NCBI RefSeq assembly: GCF_963966145.1
Contig: NC_091047.1
Location: forward strand, 26,412,001-26,476,000
Source: Tenebrio molitor
Lineage: Eukaryota > Arthropoda > Insecta > Coleoptera > Tenebrionidae
Direction of reading: 5' to 3'
DNA length: 64,000 nt
The position numbers were made by a program, and so were the translations under genes. Positions 21,805-34,146 of the stretch are shown here, in pieces; positions within the stretch are counted from its first letter, which is position 1; the number at the start of each line of letters is the position of its first letter. Below the pieces are notes generated by a model that saw nothing but the letters and a program-made list of their open reading frames with translations, was not told where the DNA came from and did not search any database.

Positions 21805-21900
21805 AATAGTTATTTATTAAGTGTAAAAAGTGATCCTTTATTGGTATTTTAAAGGATGCGAGTGCAAAAAAGGAACTTTTTACACGTATGTCTTACAAGT
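21805..21900 (+). repeat. Hairpin module H10
   Basis: AATAGTTATTTATTAAGTG (21805) with arms AGTGTAAAAAGT and ACTTTTTACAC, and inner GATCCTTT/AAAGGATG. Followed by GTATGTCTTACAAG. I did not find a body end. Confidence 0.65.
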
Positions 21901-21916
21901 AGGATGTAAAATGTTA

Positions 21917-22745
21917 CTTCTGGACCAGGAGATTTGGAGTCTTAAAGAACAGGGTAGAAGCCTACAAATTTAGCTGTTTGCCCAAAATCAAACAACCGAA
22001 AAAGGCCTAAAACCTCTCAAAAAACATTAATTTTTATGCACCCCAAAAGTACACAAATATCTGTAGACCACCAAAAATTGGGCACAGGGAAAAACAGGGT
22101 AGTAACCTACAAATTTACCTGTTTACTTACAAAATGCTTTGTTTTTACACACTTTTTATTTCTGGACCAGGACATTTAGCGTCTTCAAAAAACAAGACAA
22201 AAACCCTAAAAATTTAGCTGTTCTCCCAAAAGAAAACAACTGAAAAAGGCGTAAAACCCTTTAAAAAGCTTTTATGCACCCCAAAGGTACCAAATATCTG
22301 TAGACCACCAAAAATTGGGCACATGAAAAACCGTTAAAAATCATGCAAAATTACCTCAAGAACGTCCTAAAAACTAACAAAATACCTTGTTTTTACACAT
22401 CCCAAAATGGCTTTTTATTTCTGGACCAAGCCGTTTGGCGCATGCAAAAAAAGGAAAAACAACACCAAATCAAAGAGATATATTTGGCGCCTTACAAAAC
22501 AAGGTAGAATCCTAAAAAATTGTATGTTTTTCCAGAAGTAAACAACCGAAAAAGACATGAAATGTTTAAAAAATCATAATTTTTTATGCACCCAAAAAAT
22601 AGTCGAAAATCAATAGGCCACCAGAAAATGGGTACATGGGAGAACTGTTGAAAATCATCCACAATTGAACATAATTACATTAAAAGCACCCAAAAAACCT
22701 TACCGCATTACTTGTTTTTAGACACCCCAAAATAGATTTTTATTT
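21917..22745. repeat. Tandem repeat, three units of ~240-330 bp
   Basis: TTTCTGGACCA recurs at ~21917, 22160, 22420 and 22744. Between occurrences the order of blocks repeats (AAATTTAGCTGTT, CAACCGAAAAAGG, TTTTTATGCACCCCAAA, ATCTGTAGACCACC, AAATTGGGCACA). Satellite-like, noncoding. Confidence 0.85.
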
Positions 22746-23253
22746 CTGGACCAAGTATTACGCTCCCCATTTACGATTGCTACAATTTTGTTTTCTCTAG
22801 TATTAGTCATTTCTTTTATTTATTGTAAATAAAAAATTTACTCAGTTAATGAAATATTAATGATTAAAAATTAAGATATAATCTGTTTCAAAATCAAAAA
22901 TCCACCAACACTGCATTCTACCTCGAAAACACAACCGACAACGTCGCCAACTTTTGTTTTTAGTGTGTCTGCAAGTGTCAGAAAAAAATGGGGTTATGAA
23001 AGAAAATTGTTGAGAGTCGTTTCGGGCGTAGTTCACAGTGTTTTTTTATTTTCATTTTATTATTTCACTCAAAAGGTATGATATGGTAGCTACCACCTTT
23101 TTGTACATAATAATTATTTTGTGTTACGTTACGTTTTTTAATGATTCAAACGAATTATTGTCCATATGCAAAAAATGTTAATAGGCAGATGGGTCTTCGA
23201 TTAATAATTCTTCGTTTACCATGATTAATATGCGCTGATATATTGTATTATAT
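22746..23253. other. Intergenic, nothing recognised
   Basis: AT-rich, no supported feature. Confidence 0.4.
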
Positions 23254-23365
23254 CGGGTGTTCTTTTAAATTTCACCTCAAAGTAGGCGTTGAAGAGTCGA
23301 CTGTGAACGCACCACTCGTGTGAAAACGTAAGATTTAAACAGCTGAAATTTTAAAAAACACCCTA
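23254..23365. mobile_element. MITE family M (copy 2, short)
   Basis: GGGTGTTCTTTTAAATTTC and the inverse at 23345-23365, inner GTCGACTGTGAACGCACCAC as in the other copies. Internally deleted compared with 6173-6386. Confidence 0.75.
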
Positions 23366-23419
23366 TATTTCACTTTACAGGGTGTTGCAAAGTTATGTAA
23401 TATTGACACTGGACAGATT

Positions 23420-26004
23420 GTTTACATTCCCCTCCAAGGAGCCGTGACACCTTGTCGTTGGTGGAGGGGCTTAAGTAACCGAAGCGATGCTCGGGGCGAT
23501 ACCGGCGGGAGCTTCGTGCTCCTGGCAGGGTCACCCATGCCGGCAAGGCTCGAGCGGACCGGCGAAAAACAAAGGACGGCTCAACCTTCAGGATCCACAA
23601 CGGAAGTCGTGGCACGGGAACTAGCGAACCCGGGGGAGATCCGAGCTACGGTTTTGGTCGAACGCGGACCAAACGTCACATACCGTAACTGCGGCTCACA
23701 CCTCAACAACCCTTGCGAGCGTGGCAGGGGTACGTCGTATGAGGACTCGCAGCCGGGGGGCTTGCTTTAACCGGCCGGCCCGCGAGGAGACAACCTCCAT
23801 AAACAACCGACAGCGAAGTCGCAAAAACCTACGGGGCGCCTGGCGCACCCCGCAGTATAAATGCCTTTCCCTGGGGATGGGCGTCACCCGGGGGGTGACC
23901 TTTTATATCGTCGTGGGTTAAACTTGAGCAAAAATGAAACAAATAAAATAGATAGCGAAAGCAACATGGACAAAACTTGTACACTAGTACCAAAAAAGAC
24001 ATTATCGTTGGTGACTCTGGCACCGAACAGGAAAGTTCCGAAACTCCGAAGACGCCAAATAGCAAAAATGTCACTATTGATCTGGCGTGGGATGAAAGCC
24101 AGGGTCTCTCAGTAAGGCAAAGGCGAGGCGAAACTCTGGAAATACCTAAAGACAAAGAAAAAGATAAAGCCCTGCAAATGCACCATAAGCTAGCAGAGCT
24201 TATAGGAAAGATTGACAAGGAGACAAAAACCCTAAATCAAATTGTTCTTGGAAATCACAATACGAAGAGAGAGATTAAGGAAAGCAATACTAAAATCGGG
24301 AGCTTGATGTGTCAAGTCATGACAGCCGAAATGCTGAGCATGCTTAAAACCCAAGGCGACAAGGCGGACGTGCAGGCTGAAGTGAAAGTGAATAAAAAAG
24401 ACTATGCTACGCAGACCATGGAGGGGGAACGAAAGGACGACGATGCCAATAAAAAATACGGCGCCACGCAGACCACGGATTGGGAACAAAGGGACGACGA
24501 AGTGGAACTCTTAAGAGAGCGCATAAAGAACCCGGAAAGCGCGCTGGAGCTGTTCGAAACAGCCAAGAGAAAATGGTCCGAGGATGTGTTTCTAAAGACC
24601 AAACCTGTGCATGTCCACCTATTGAAGCAATGGGCAGATCCATTGGTGTTCTTTGTGGCTGACAAGAAAGCTGCTAAAACAGATGAGGTCCTGAAGAAAT
24701 TGGGGGAAACACACATGGGCCTCAAAAAAGTAATTGAGGAAGAGCGCCTCAAAAATGGGAATATTATTGGCTCAAAGAGCGTGACCTATATGCTGAACGG
24801 AGACGAAAAGGTTGAAGAAACCAGGGCGAGGTGTCTCGTGGGGATGGACCACGAACTCACAGGGAAGGAAGCTTGAGACTAAGCGTTGAAGGCAGCACGG
24901 AAGGTTGTGGATACGATAACTAGCACCGGCCAAAAACATGCAGCACTAACAGTTCTGAACGGACAGGGCGAACTTTGGAGGAAGGCACTAGAGTGTGCGA
25001 TGATTGACGTCGAGATGTCGATCGACGTCAATTACAAAAAGCCACTGGGCAGTGGGAAAACATTCACTAAAACGGAGGGGAAAAAAGAAAAGAGGACATA
25101 TGCGTTGATCGTCGAAAAGAAAGGGACGCAGTACAAAGACGTGCTGAGCAGCGTTAAAACTGCGATTACAGACGATCCTGCGAGGGGCTCAATCCACGCA
25201 ATGCGGAGCACCAGAGACGGAAGTCTGTTGATCACCCTCGACAAGGACGACGAGACGATCGAGGGCAGCAAGCGATCTCGCTGTGAGGAGGGCGAAATCG
25301 AACTCCGGGACGGAAGTACTACACGTTAGGGGCTTAGACGCGACCACTGAAAAAGGGGAAGTAATCGAAGCCCTGAAGGTAAGGCTGGGCGATGCGAAGG
25401 ACAAAACGTGGAAGGTCAGTGACCTGCGGCCGAATCGAAATGACACACAGGCGGTCACTATCGTCCTCCAGAAGGAGGATGCCGAAGGATACCTAAGGAT
25501 CGGTGCGGTGAGGTGTAGGGCTGAGAGGCGAGTAGAGACCGAAAGGTGTCGCAGGTGCTGGGCGTTTGACCATAAAACTGTGGGGTGCAAGGGTCCGGAT
25601 AGGAGAAAGGCCTGTTACAAGTGTGGCAAAGCGGGACACCTGGCAAAGAATGCCAAAATAGTCTGGAATGTCCTCTCTGCTAAGAGGTCGGTCACCGTGC
25701 AGGAGAGGGCAGGTGCACAAAATTTAGGGCGGCTTTAACAGTTCAACGCAAGAAGGCGAGATTGGCCAGGTCGAGCAAGGTCACCCAGAACAGGCCAATC
25801 CAGGTCCCCTGGGACAGTTCGAGATGCCCAAGGTGCTGGCACAGCGGTCACAAGAAAAAAGAATGTAAAGGGATGGACAGGGAAAACCTTTGCCACCAAT
25901 GCGCCGAGGAAGGGCACAAGGCTTCAGGATGCAAGAACAGACCGTACTGCCTGTTCTGTAACAACTATTATTTTCGTCAACAACATTTTTATTTCTTTAT
26001 TTGA
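23420..26004 (+). mobile_element. R1-clade LINE, 5' part only
   Basis: A GC-rich leader (23420-23935) contrasts with its surroundings and precedes a gag-like ORF1 ending in CCHC knuckles. No ORF2 (endonuclease/reverse transcriptase) follows; AT-rich DNA begins near 25970. LINE copies are usually 5'-truncated, so loss of the 3' two thirds implies a later deletion or rearrangement. Confidence 0.75.
23977..26004 (+). pseudogene. R1-clade ORF1 (gag-like), broken
   Basis: From 23977 one frame runs to a TGA at 24874-24876, a second stop follows within 6 bases, and the same frame continues 24886-25329. It then shifts to 25283-25738 and back to 25762-26004. The N-terminal half is charged and coiled-coil-like. 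The C-terminus has CCHC knuckles: CRRCWAFDHKTVGC, CYKCGKAGHLAKN (last Cys lost), CPRCWHSGHKKKEC, CHQCAEEGHKASGC, ending YCLFC. The knuckle pair appears twice, whereas R1-type ORF1s normally have one set of three, suggesting an internal duplication. Two stops and two frameshifts. Confidence 0.8.
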
Positions 26005-28909
26005 GCGAGGTTGGTATTGATAAAAGCGGTATCACAATCATTCAAATAAAAACGTATGCCCTCATTTCTGAACGCAAGTGATACGCCACTGGACAAAACT
26101 TCACGGACAGATGTGGATGACTCAACGTGTTCTCCTTAAAGTGTGCGGACTCTATCTTATTACTTCTCGCCTAAATTAGGAAGACAGTATTAGTAGTTTA
26201 TTTAAATTTGGATAATTCGACATAATTAACGAAAAAAATACTCGAAATTTGTTCTAGATCTTCTACGGCTTTATTAAACCGAAACTGACAAAATAACATT
26301 TAGAATTCCATATTATTATTTTATTTGAAAGGAGACAAGTGTAAATGAAGATTAATCTACCCATTTTACTTATTTAACCCGCCATTAAAAATTTCCCGAC
26401 ATTTCCCCCGGGAGTAGGAGTAAAAAAATATCAGAAACGTGCTTGGCGCAAGTAAAATTTTAACATGGGTTCGACTGTTTCTTTACGAGGAACGGGGTCT
26501 CAATCTCTTATTTTAGTTCATTGTACACACTTTGATAATTAGAAAAACTAAAGAAAATTGTTTCCATGCCAAAACAGCATTAGTTGATTACAGTTGCGAC
26601 ACTTCTGGGCAATTATGAACTTTTGGTGGTTGAAACGAAATATCGGTGCAGTTTCATTACGAGACAAGCGTTGTTAAACTCAAGGTAGCAATCTTGAAAT
26701 TAACAACTCGGAATTATTGCGTAATCTGTGATGAATCCCCACATCTGAAATGAGAGCGGGTTCTAATGGATTTCTAATTATTTTTGAATTTTAAATAAAA
26801 TAAATTCGACGATTCGCTCCTAGTCCAGCAAGTAAAAATTAACTCAATTATGTCCAAATTATAGCCTCACAAGAGTAGAAACAAATCAACTTTTTTTCCG
26901 GGTGGCCACTACCTAATTATTTTCACATTATAAATTCCTATTTTAATTGAATATAATTAACTCCTATTATAAATAATAGATTTTGCGCAGAGTTTTGTCG
27001 ACATTTATAGTCCACAACGTTCATAATTAGTTGACATTCAATCAGAAAATCTATTGAATCTTAAATGTAAACAAAATATTTAACCTGATTGACTTTTCCA
27101 GACAAATTTTGTGCAGACCACGTGCCTTCCGATGGTTATTATTTGCAGATGTCTAATAAATTATAATTCTAATTTTTAAATTGTGATTCATTCTCTTCCG
27201 ACCGTCACAATTTGAAATTCATATCTTATTGCTAATGTGCTATACATATACTGAGGAACTGCGCATTAATGGCAAGAGCTACTTCAGTATGTGTTAACGT
27301 GAAAGCCATTGTAATAAAGATGATATAAGAGGATTTTCGACTTAGAGGAGGAATTGAGTAATGGTTGCACGCGTAACTCGGATCTTTTAAAACGAGATTA
27401 AAACCTGTTGGAAGTTTTAAGACTTAAATTGGATTTCTAATGTGTAGGAGGGATTTTTTGAAATTAGTATAAGTTACAATGAAGTGCTAAATACTGTAGA
27501 TTTGGTTTTGTTAAAAATGTTATTTCTAAATTTATTCAGTGAAAAATAATAATCGCTCATGACATTCAAGAGCATTAAATTACTCTCATGTTTTATTTAT
27601 GACTTTATGAGTTGAAAAGGCTTTTAAAAAATTAACTAGGTTAATTTAATATTAATACGTAATTTAATAAGACCTTTACTTGTTGGAAATTACGCCATTC
27701 CCTAACAGAGATTTATTACTAACTAGCTTTTGCATGCGGCTTCGCTTATGTTTAATAAAGAATGTGACAACAAAAGTAAATTGAATTTTTTGTTTGAATG
27801 TTTTTTCAAAGGTTTTTGCAACTCCCTACTTGAGCTGTAACCTATTAACTACAGAAAATTGGCTTATTTAACCCAAAAAATTAAGAAATGAAACTAATTA
27901 ATAATAATCATTTACAAATTACAACAAATCCGACATACCTACATATATTTAATCCAATTAAGAAATTAAATAAGAATTAAATTTAAAATTAACTTCTGAC
28001 ATTTAGGATTATAACGTAAACAAGATAATATGTGAAGTGACACAAGCGCGTTTTATAAATAATGAAACTGACGTAAGTAAGGCGCGCTCACTAGATCGCA
28101 ATATTCTAGCTGCCTGCCTTATTGATAAAATTCCTGCAATAAATAACTAAAATATTTGTATATCTCATATAGGTAGTAATGTTTCATTACGATTTCGTTG
28201 TAAAAATTAAAATGACAGAAATAATGCAGTTATATTTCTCTAAACAAAATTCACACCTAGAGACATTGTAGATCAACAATGTGTGCAAAAAGATATGAAA
28301 TTCTAATAAAATATTAAACAATAACTAAAAGATTAAAATTAATTGTTCTAAAAAAGAGTTGTTGGACTAGATGAGCAAAATTTTACTGAATTCTTCTTTA
28401 ATTTATTGCCAAATGAAAAAGAAGTGGAATTGGTCGCAAAGATAAATCTGAAAATTATGGATTTTACGTTTTACGAACAAGGTTCATTGCCCTATAACTT
28501 TCCCTACTACAAAAGCTCTGAACACCGCCCACACTACTTGTTAGTTATCAGGAAACTGCACAAAGTTGACTAACGTCTTCCGCTTCCGAGCACTGATTGA
28601 GATAATAATAGAAAGTGATCTCAGATCTAAGCTCAGAGTAAACAAAGCAAAGCTACTTTCGTAGGCCGTCCGGAGTTGGTTTCATTCAAGTGACACAGAA
28701 CAATTTCCATCGATCATGTACCTGTCAACATCAAAACATGGCACGGAACCCAAAACTATTATGATTTAAGACAGAATTAATTCGCCGCAGGATTATCCTT
28801 AGTGTTACTGGTAAATACTTACCATCTATTATGAGAAAAAAAAACATTAAATTAAGTAATAGCCTTATCTGCGATCTGCAAAACATAATATTACAATTCT
28901 TAGTGCTTG
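26005..28909. other. Intergenic, nothing recognised
   Basis: 2.9 kb of AT-rich DNA. I found no long frame, inverted repeat or known domain. Confidence 0.5.
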
Positions 28910-30150
28910 TCCAATCAATAGGGAGTTTTACCTTGCAAAAGGTATAGAAAAGTTTATACTTGGCAGGTATCTTCTATCAGGCATATTATTAATATTGTTG
29001 AGTTTGCGATCTTGGGGGGTTGCCGCTCGCCCCGCCATACTGGAGAATAGGGGTGCAAAATCACATTTTTGCGATTATTTCATTATCCGTGCGAGATACC
29101 TCTATCTAAGTTAGTATAGAAAATGTAGAGCATGCAATTCTCTAAATTTTTTGTTCTTTATGTTTTTTTGTCAGATCAATAGTTTCGTAGTTACAGCGTG
29201 TAAAAATCGAGAATTTCTTTTATTTTTGTACTTTTTATTCTTTTCCACACCACCCCAGAGGTAGAGCAATAGGGTGCGTTTTTCTTTTGACGTGGTGTCC
29301 CCAGTGGGCATAGTCCACGATGCAGTAGAAGTTTACTGTTTTACTCTTTTTGATCTCTTTGTAACGTAGACGGACCCGAATGACCTGGATCGAAGGGTAT
29401 AGATGAGCTGAATTGATCAGAGTTACGTTTTTTTTGTCAGATCAATAGTTTCGTAGTTACAGCCTGTAGAAATCGAGCATTTATTGTTTGTCCGTCTACG
29501 GACATATCGGACTCCAACGTGTATACAAATGAAACAGGTAAACGCCAAATGATCCTGACGATGATGATGATGATGACCCTGAGGAACAAGAGGAAAACTC
29601 TCAAGAGGAATTCCCGAATTCATAAACTATGATGAATTCAGCTCATCTCTATCGATCGATCCAGATTATTTGGATCCGTCTACGTTACAAAGAGATCAAA
29701 AAGAGTAAAACAGTAAACTTCTACTGCATCGTGGACTATGCCCACCGGGAACACTACGTAAAAAAAAAACGCACCCTATTGCTCTACCTCTGTGGTGGTG
29801 TGAAAAAGAATAAAAACTACAAAAACAATAGAAATTCTCAATTTATACACGCTGTAACTACGAAACTATTGATCTGACAAAAAAAACATAAAGGACAAAA
29901 AATGTAGAGAATAGTACGCTCTACATTTTCTATAATAACTTAGATAGACGTATCTCACACGGATAATGAAATAATCGCAGAAATGTGATTTTCCACCCCT
30001 ATTCTCCAGTATGGCGGGGCGAGCGCCAACCCCCCAAGGTCGCAAACTCGGAAATATTAATAACATGCCTAATAGAAGATTCCTGCCAAGTATAAACTTT
30101 TCTGTACCTTTTGCAAGGTGGAGCCATTTTTATGTCTCTATTGACTGGAC
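28910..30150. repeat. 1.24-kb foldback element
   Basis: Left arm 28910-29412 pairs with right arm 29636-30150 almost throughout (for example CTTGCAAAAGGTATAGAAAAG against CTTTTCTGTACCTTTTGCAAG, and GTAGAAGTTTACTGTTTTAC with its inverse). The 224-bp spacer repeats part of the arm (TCAGATCAATAGTTTCGTAG at 29169 and 29438). It also carries a plus-strand acidic frame (PNDPDDDDDDPEEQEENS...) ending in TAA near 29625. Arms have diverged by small changes, so insertion is not very recent. Confidence 0.85.
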
Positions 30151-30532
30151 TATAAGGCATAAGAAATTCATGATGCATGCAGTGGATATACTATTAATTT
30201 TTACGTAACTTATGAGAAGTGACCTCAGTGAACAATATTGTTGTGTACAAAAAGGCATGAAGAATCATATTCGAGTTATATGGACACATAAATTATTTTC
30301 CAGTTGCCCAAATTTACAAATTATTTTTAGGTATCTCTTATGTATTTCTTATGTCTTATGTCCATTGTGAATAAGCACTTACATACATTATTGCATATAA
30401 CGTAAAATCTAATCTCTAAATCATCACAATAGTTAAAAGTAATGCACTTTCTAAATAGCGCAACATACAGGTGTCCCTGAAATGCACGGCAAAATTTTAA
30501 CCACGAGCTACTGGCTTCATGTAGAACTCGGA

Positions 30533-30841
30533 AATAGTAATTTACGTTGTAAGTCCGGTAGGTTACAAGTACTACCGGATGTATATCGTAATGTATTTTA
30601 TTTTATACTGGAAGTCTCTTGTGCATCATAATTTTATTTCAAAAATTAAAAAATTACATTATTCTGTGAAAATAGCGTCACCTTTTTCCTGTGGCAACGG
30701 CCGTTGCTATTGTTTTTTAGACTGAATATTTTTTCACTTTTTCACTTTTCATTGTCAGATTTGATGGATAAAAATAAAACAGTCCTACCTATCGGAATCA
30801 AATTGATGATGCAATCGAACATCTACCGGACAGTATGAAAT
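30533..30841 (+). mobile_element. Hairpin-headed element H12
   Basis: AATAGTAATTTACG then a head with GTCCGGTAG against CTACCGGAT, followed by TTATTTTATACTGGAAG. The latter is loosely inverted at the far end as CGGACAGTATGAAATAA (30829-30843). The head motif CTACCGGA recurs at 30824. A short frame near the end reads NQIDDAIEHLPDSMK. H11 starts directly at its end. Confidence 0.6.
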
Positions 30842-31214
30842 AATAGTTATTTACACAATTAGTGGGATAAAAGCAATATTACAGGATTCGAGTGTGAAGA
30901 TTGCAGATGACGAGGGCGTTAGCCCGAGTTCATCTGTAATCACACGAGTTTCCTGTAATATGCTTAGCCCACGTGTTGTGTACAAAATTTTATCTAAGAC
31001 CGCCCCGAATTAAAAAAAAAAGGTAAATCTAATTTATTTCCGCCAGTTTCATTACACCACTCAGTGGAATAATGACTTACTTATCCCACTGAGTGGGGTA
31101 ATGAAGCTCACTTATCCCACTGAGTGGAGTAATGCAATGCGTCCGGTAATGAAGTTCCTTATTCCACTCAAATGAGTGGGATAAGTGTCATTTATCCCAC
31201 GGGATTAGATAAAA
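30842..31214 (+). mobile_element. Hairpin-headed element H11 with internal site array
   Basis: AATAGTTATTTACAC (30842), a head with ATTACAGGATTCGAGTGTGA against TCACACGAGTTTCCTGTAAT around GACGAGGGCGTTAGCCCGAG, then GTACAAAATTTTATC and TAAGACCGCC, inverted loosely as GGGATTAGATAAAAAT at the end. The body (31048-31200) is an array of inverted units of the type TTATCCCACTGAGTGGGGTAA, and AGTGGGATAA is shared with the head of this element. Confidence 0.72.
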
Positions 31215-31349
31215 ATATTTAAAAAATTCGATGTAAAATGGCATTTAATTTTTGGGGTACATTTTTTTTTATTGCTTTTAGTCTTCTACGTTGTCCCACA
31301 ACCTCGTAGATAAAATTTTGGTACATTTTAAAAATACACCCTTGTATAT

Positions 31350-33620
31350 TGTAACGGTCCGAATAGGTTCGATAAATTAAGAATTTTAATTTTAAAAATA
31401 ATTTCAACGAAATATTTTAAATACCGTTCATTTCCGACGGAAATGCTGGTCAGTTGTAAATTTTATTGTTGCTTTGTTCACAAGAGTGGCACCACACTCC
31501 TCAAGTGAAATCTGCCAACCTTTCTTTGAAAATGCAGGTACGCGTCCGGGGCAAAACAGCCCAAGGGGAACAAGTGTTCAGGGGAAAGGAAGCGTTGCAA
31601 TAAATTTATTGTAATTACATGTTCGACAATTTGGGTGGTCCAGTTAAAATCAGGGGATAATTGAATTAATGAATTTGATGTTAGCAGGTTTCAAATTGAG
31701 AGAACAACAAAATTAATGTTCATTAGGTTAATTTACTTTTTTAGCATTCTCAAATTTGTGGCATATTTGTAATTAAAGGGCGAGAATTGCAAATTAAAAA
31801 CAGAGCGCTTTATCGTAGAAAAGAACTAGAATCGTTTGCACTTTTAGTTAGAAAAGTAACAAAGCAAAGTAGAAAGGGAGTCGGTAGAAAACACAGAGGA
31901 CCGGGTAACGATAAAGCCAGGTAGTCGTAGAAATCAGACGTGTGAGTGAGAGAGAGAGAATGAAATTTACGAAGTAATTATTAATTAGAACGGTTTTGGG
32001 GAATCAAACCAATGTAGAACAATTTTTAGAAGTAGCAGAACAACGGAACTTAGTTGCATGAAATGGCACTTGCGTAACAGCGTTTCAAGCCCAATTTAGG
32101 TTTCAAAATAAGGTTAATTTGTTTCATTTTAATTATGTTTGTTTCATTTTAATTGTGTTTGTTTTATTTTAATTATGTTTGTTGCATTTTAATTATGTTT
32201 GTTTCATTTAAATTCTGTTTAATTCTTGGTGCTGATTTTTATTATTGTATAGAGTCGGTAATTCAGTGTTCCTGTTAATTCGGTTTGTCCCATTTTAATT
32301 GTGTTTGTTTCTTGATGCTGATTTTTATTATTGTATAGAGTCAGTAATTTAGTGTTCTTTTTCAGAGTTCTAATTCAACAACAAATTATGTACATACGGT
32401 CTGGTCCTAACAAAAGTCTAAATTTAAACATTTAAAATAATGGTGGAAAAACGGAAACTGTAATTTCAAAAGTTTTAGAGATTTCGAAAAGGCGTCGCGA
32501 TCGGCGTAAAGTAGAACCGAGCTGATTGGTCACGTTGGTCAAGTAGGGGTTGCGAAAGTGGGGTGCGCCAGAAATGATAAAACCGATTGCGGGACGGGAA
32601 ACAAGGCTTTTTTGATTCACTCGGGGTTTGATCTACAAAGTAGCCGGGGGTACGTTCAGTACTTCCAGCAGCCATTTTGTGACCACGTTCTTTACATTCA
32701 CAAGGTAAATTATTTCTCTAATTCTTGTACATTATTTGTAGTCGTGATTTAATTAGTCAAACAGCATTTAGTTCTTTATCGTTCTAAAGTAAAGATTATA
32801 TTATTTTCTTTGAGCTTTGATGACCACGTGACTCTTTAGAATCGTATATTAATTTCTTTACCGCGAAGTATGTGATCTTCTTGCATTTACCGATTGGGGA
32901 AACGTGCTCTTGTCAAGGGGAACTAGTAGGCAATTATTATAAAACATTTCCATTCATTATTTATGTCTTGGATTCTCGAGTTCGGGAAGCTACCGCCAGT
33001 GTCCGTCGCACTCAATAAGCTGTGGTCCGGCGTAAGAGCACAAAATTAGCCGCGTCACCCCCAAGGGGGCCAGCGACCAAACTAGGCCAGCTGACACGCG
33101 AAGAGAGGTACCCTTTGGCCCTGTTAGAACCTTTTTTCCCTTTTATTTTCGACCACCGGAGTAGACCGGGGTGATCTATGAGATTCCAGGGCATCGCGTC
33201 GGGTTAAATTTAATTGGGGAAATAATTGTAATCTAAATCGGATCACATAGTTCGCATCTCAAACTCGTATAATGCTGTTCGCGCCATAAACTCATATATT
33301 TGCCCAGCTTAGTCATTTATTCATGAGTCAGATCTCAATTCGTGGGCCGAGAGTCAAATTTCATTGAGTCAAATTCATTTATTTATTTCTATAATTTGTT
33401 GGGACCAACCTTCCGAAGGTACGGCCTCTCGTTAGAACCTAATTAAACAAAATGAAAAATAAAACACAACGTAGGATCCGTAAATATTTCTTTCTCATTA
33501 ATTTTGTTTCGTATTTTTCCGCAAAAATAACATCCGAAGGAATGCGGCAACCAACAATACAACAAATGAGGAAAAAAAAATCATGGAGGAAAAGTCAAGG
33601 AGGTCGAAAAGTTACAATAT
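31350..33620 (+). repeat. 2.3-kb dispersed repeat, copy A
   Basis: Near-identical to 50100-52465 from TGTAACGGTCCGAATAGG to GTTACAAT, with few substitutions. Copy A lacks ~95 bp after GTTGGGACCAA that copy B retains. A TG start, promoter-length noncoding body and a short frame after the break suggest a long terminal repeat plus leader, but no polymerase genes or second repeat were seen. Unclassified. Confidence 0.8.
32120..32216. repeat. 20-bp minisatellite in repeat copy A
   Basis: About five units of the type TTTGTTTCATTTTAATTATG. The same array is at 50868-50966 in copy B, with different single-base changes. Confidence 0.8.
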
Positions 33621-34146
33621 CATATTTTTTATTATACCTGAATCAGAATCCCTGTTTTTGACACTAAAATGCGTGCGAAAAGGGCCCTTAAAACACTAAA
33701 CCTTTAAGGTCGCTTAGGTAACAACAAATAATAGCAACGAAACAACAACAATTGACCATTTCTATATCAACGATTAATGACACAGATTACTTCGGAAAAG
33801 GTATTTCAATTTGCTTTTTTTTGTTATAATTTTCAGATTTTAGTGCAGGTATAATAAAAATGAGTCCGGCCCTGGCCTGTGTTATGATAAGAAGTGAATA
33901 TCGAAATTGCACGATTAAACAGAAAATAAGTGAATATCAATCCAAAAAAAGACTGGAGACAATCCAGGAAGGAAGTTAGGTATAAAATACAGAAATTTTG
34001 GTGCCTATATAGAGTGACAGATATAAATCAACATTTGTCGAAATATTATTAAGGTTAGCTGATAGTGCAAAGTCCGAGAAGTCGATTCGCTGTGCTGCTA
34101 TCTCGCGCCACGTAGATAGACAACCCAAAATACTGTATTATCACAC

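Noticed and set aside
23444..24218. Overlapping frames in the GC-rich R1 leader
   Set aside because: High GC gives open frames in several phases; none has a motif, and the position fits an untranslated leader.
31040..31200. CRISPR-like array
   Set aside because: Units are inverted as well as direct, spacing is irregular, there are no spacers of constant length, and the host is an insect.
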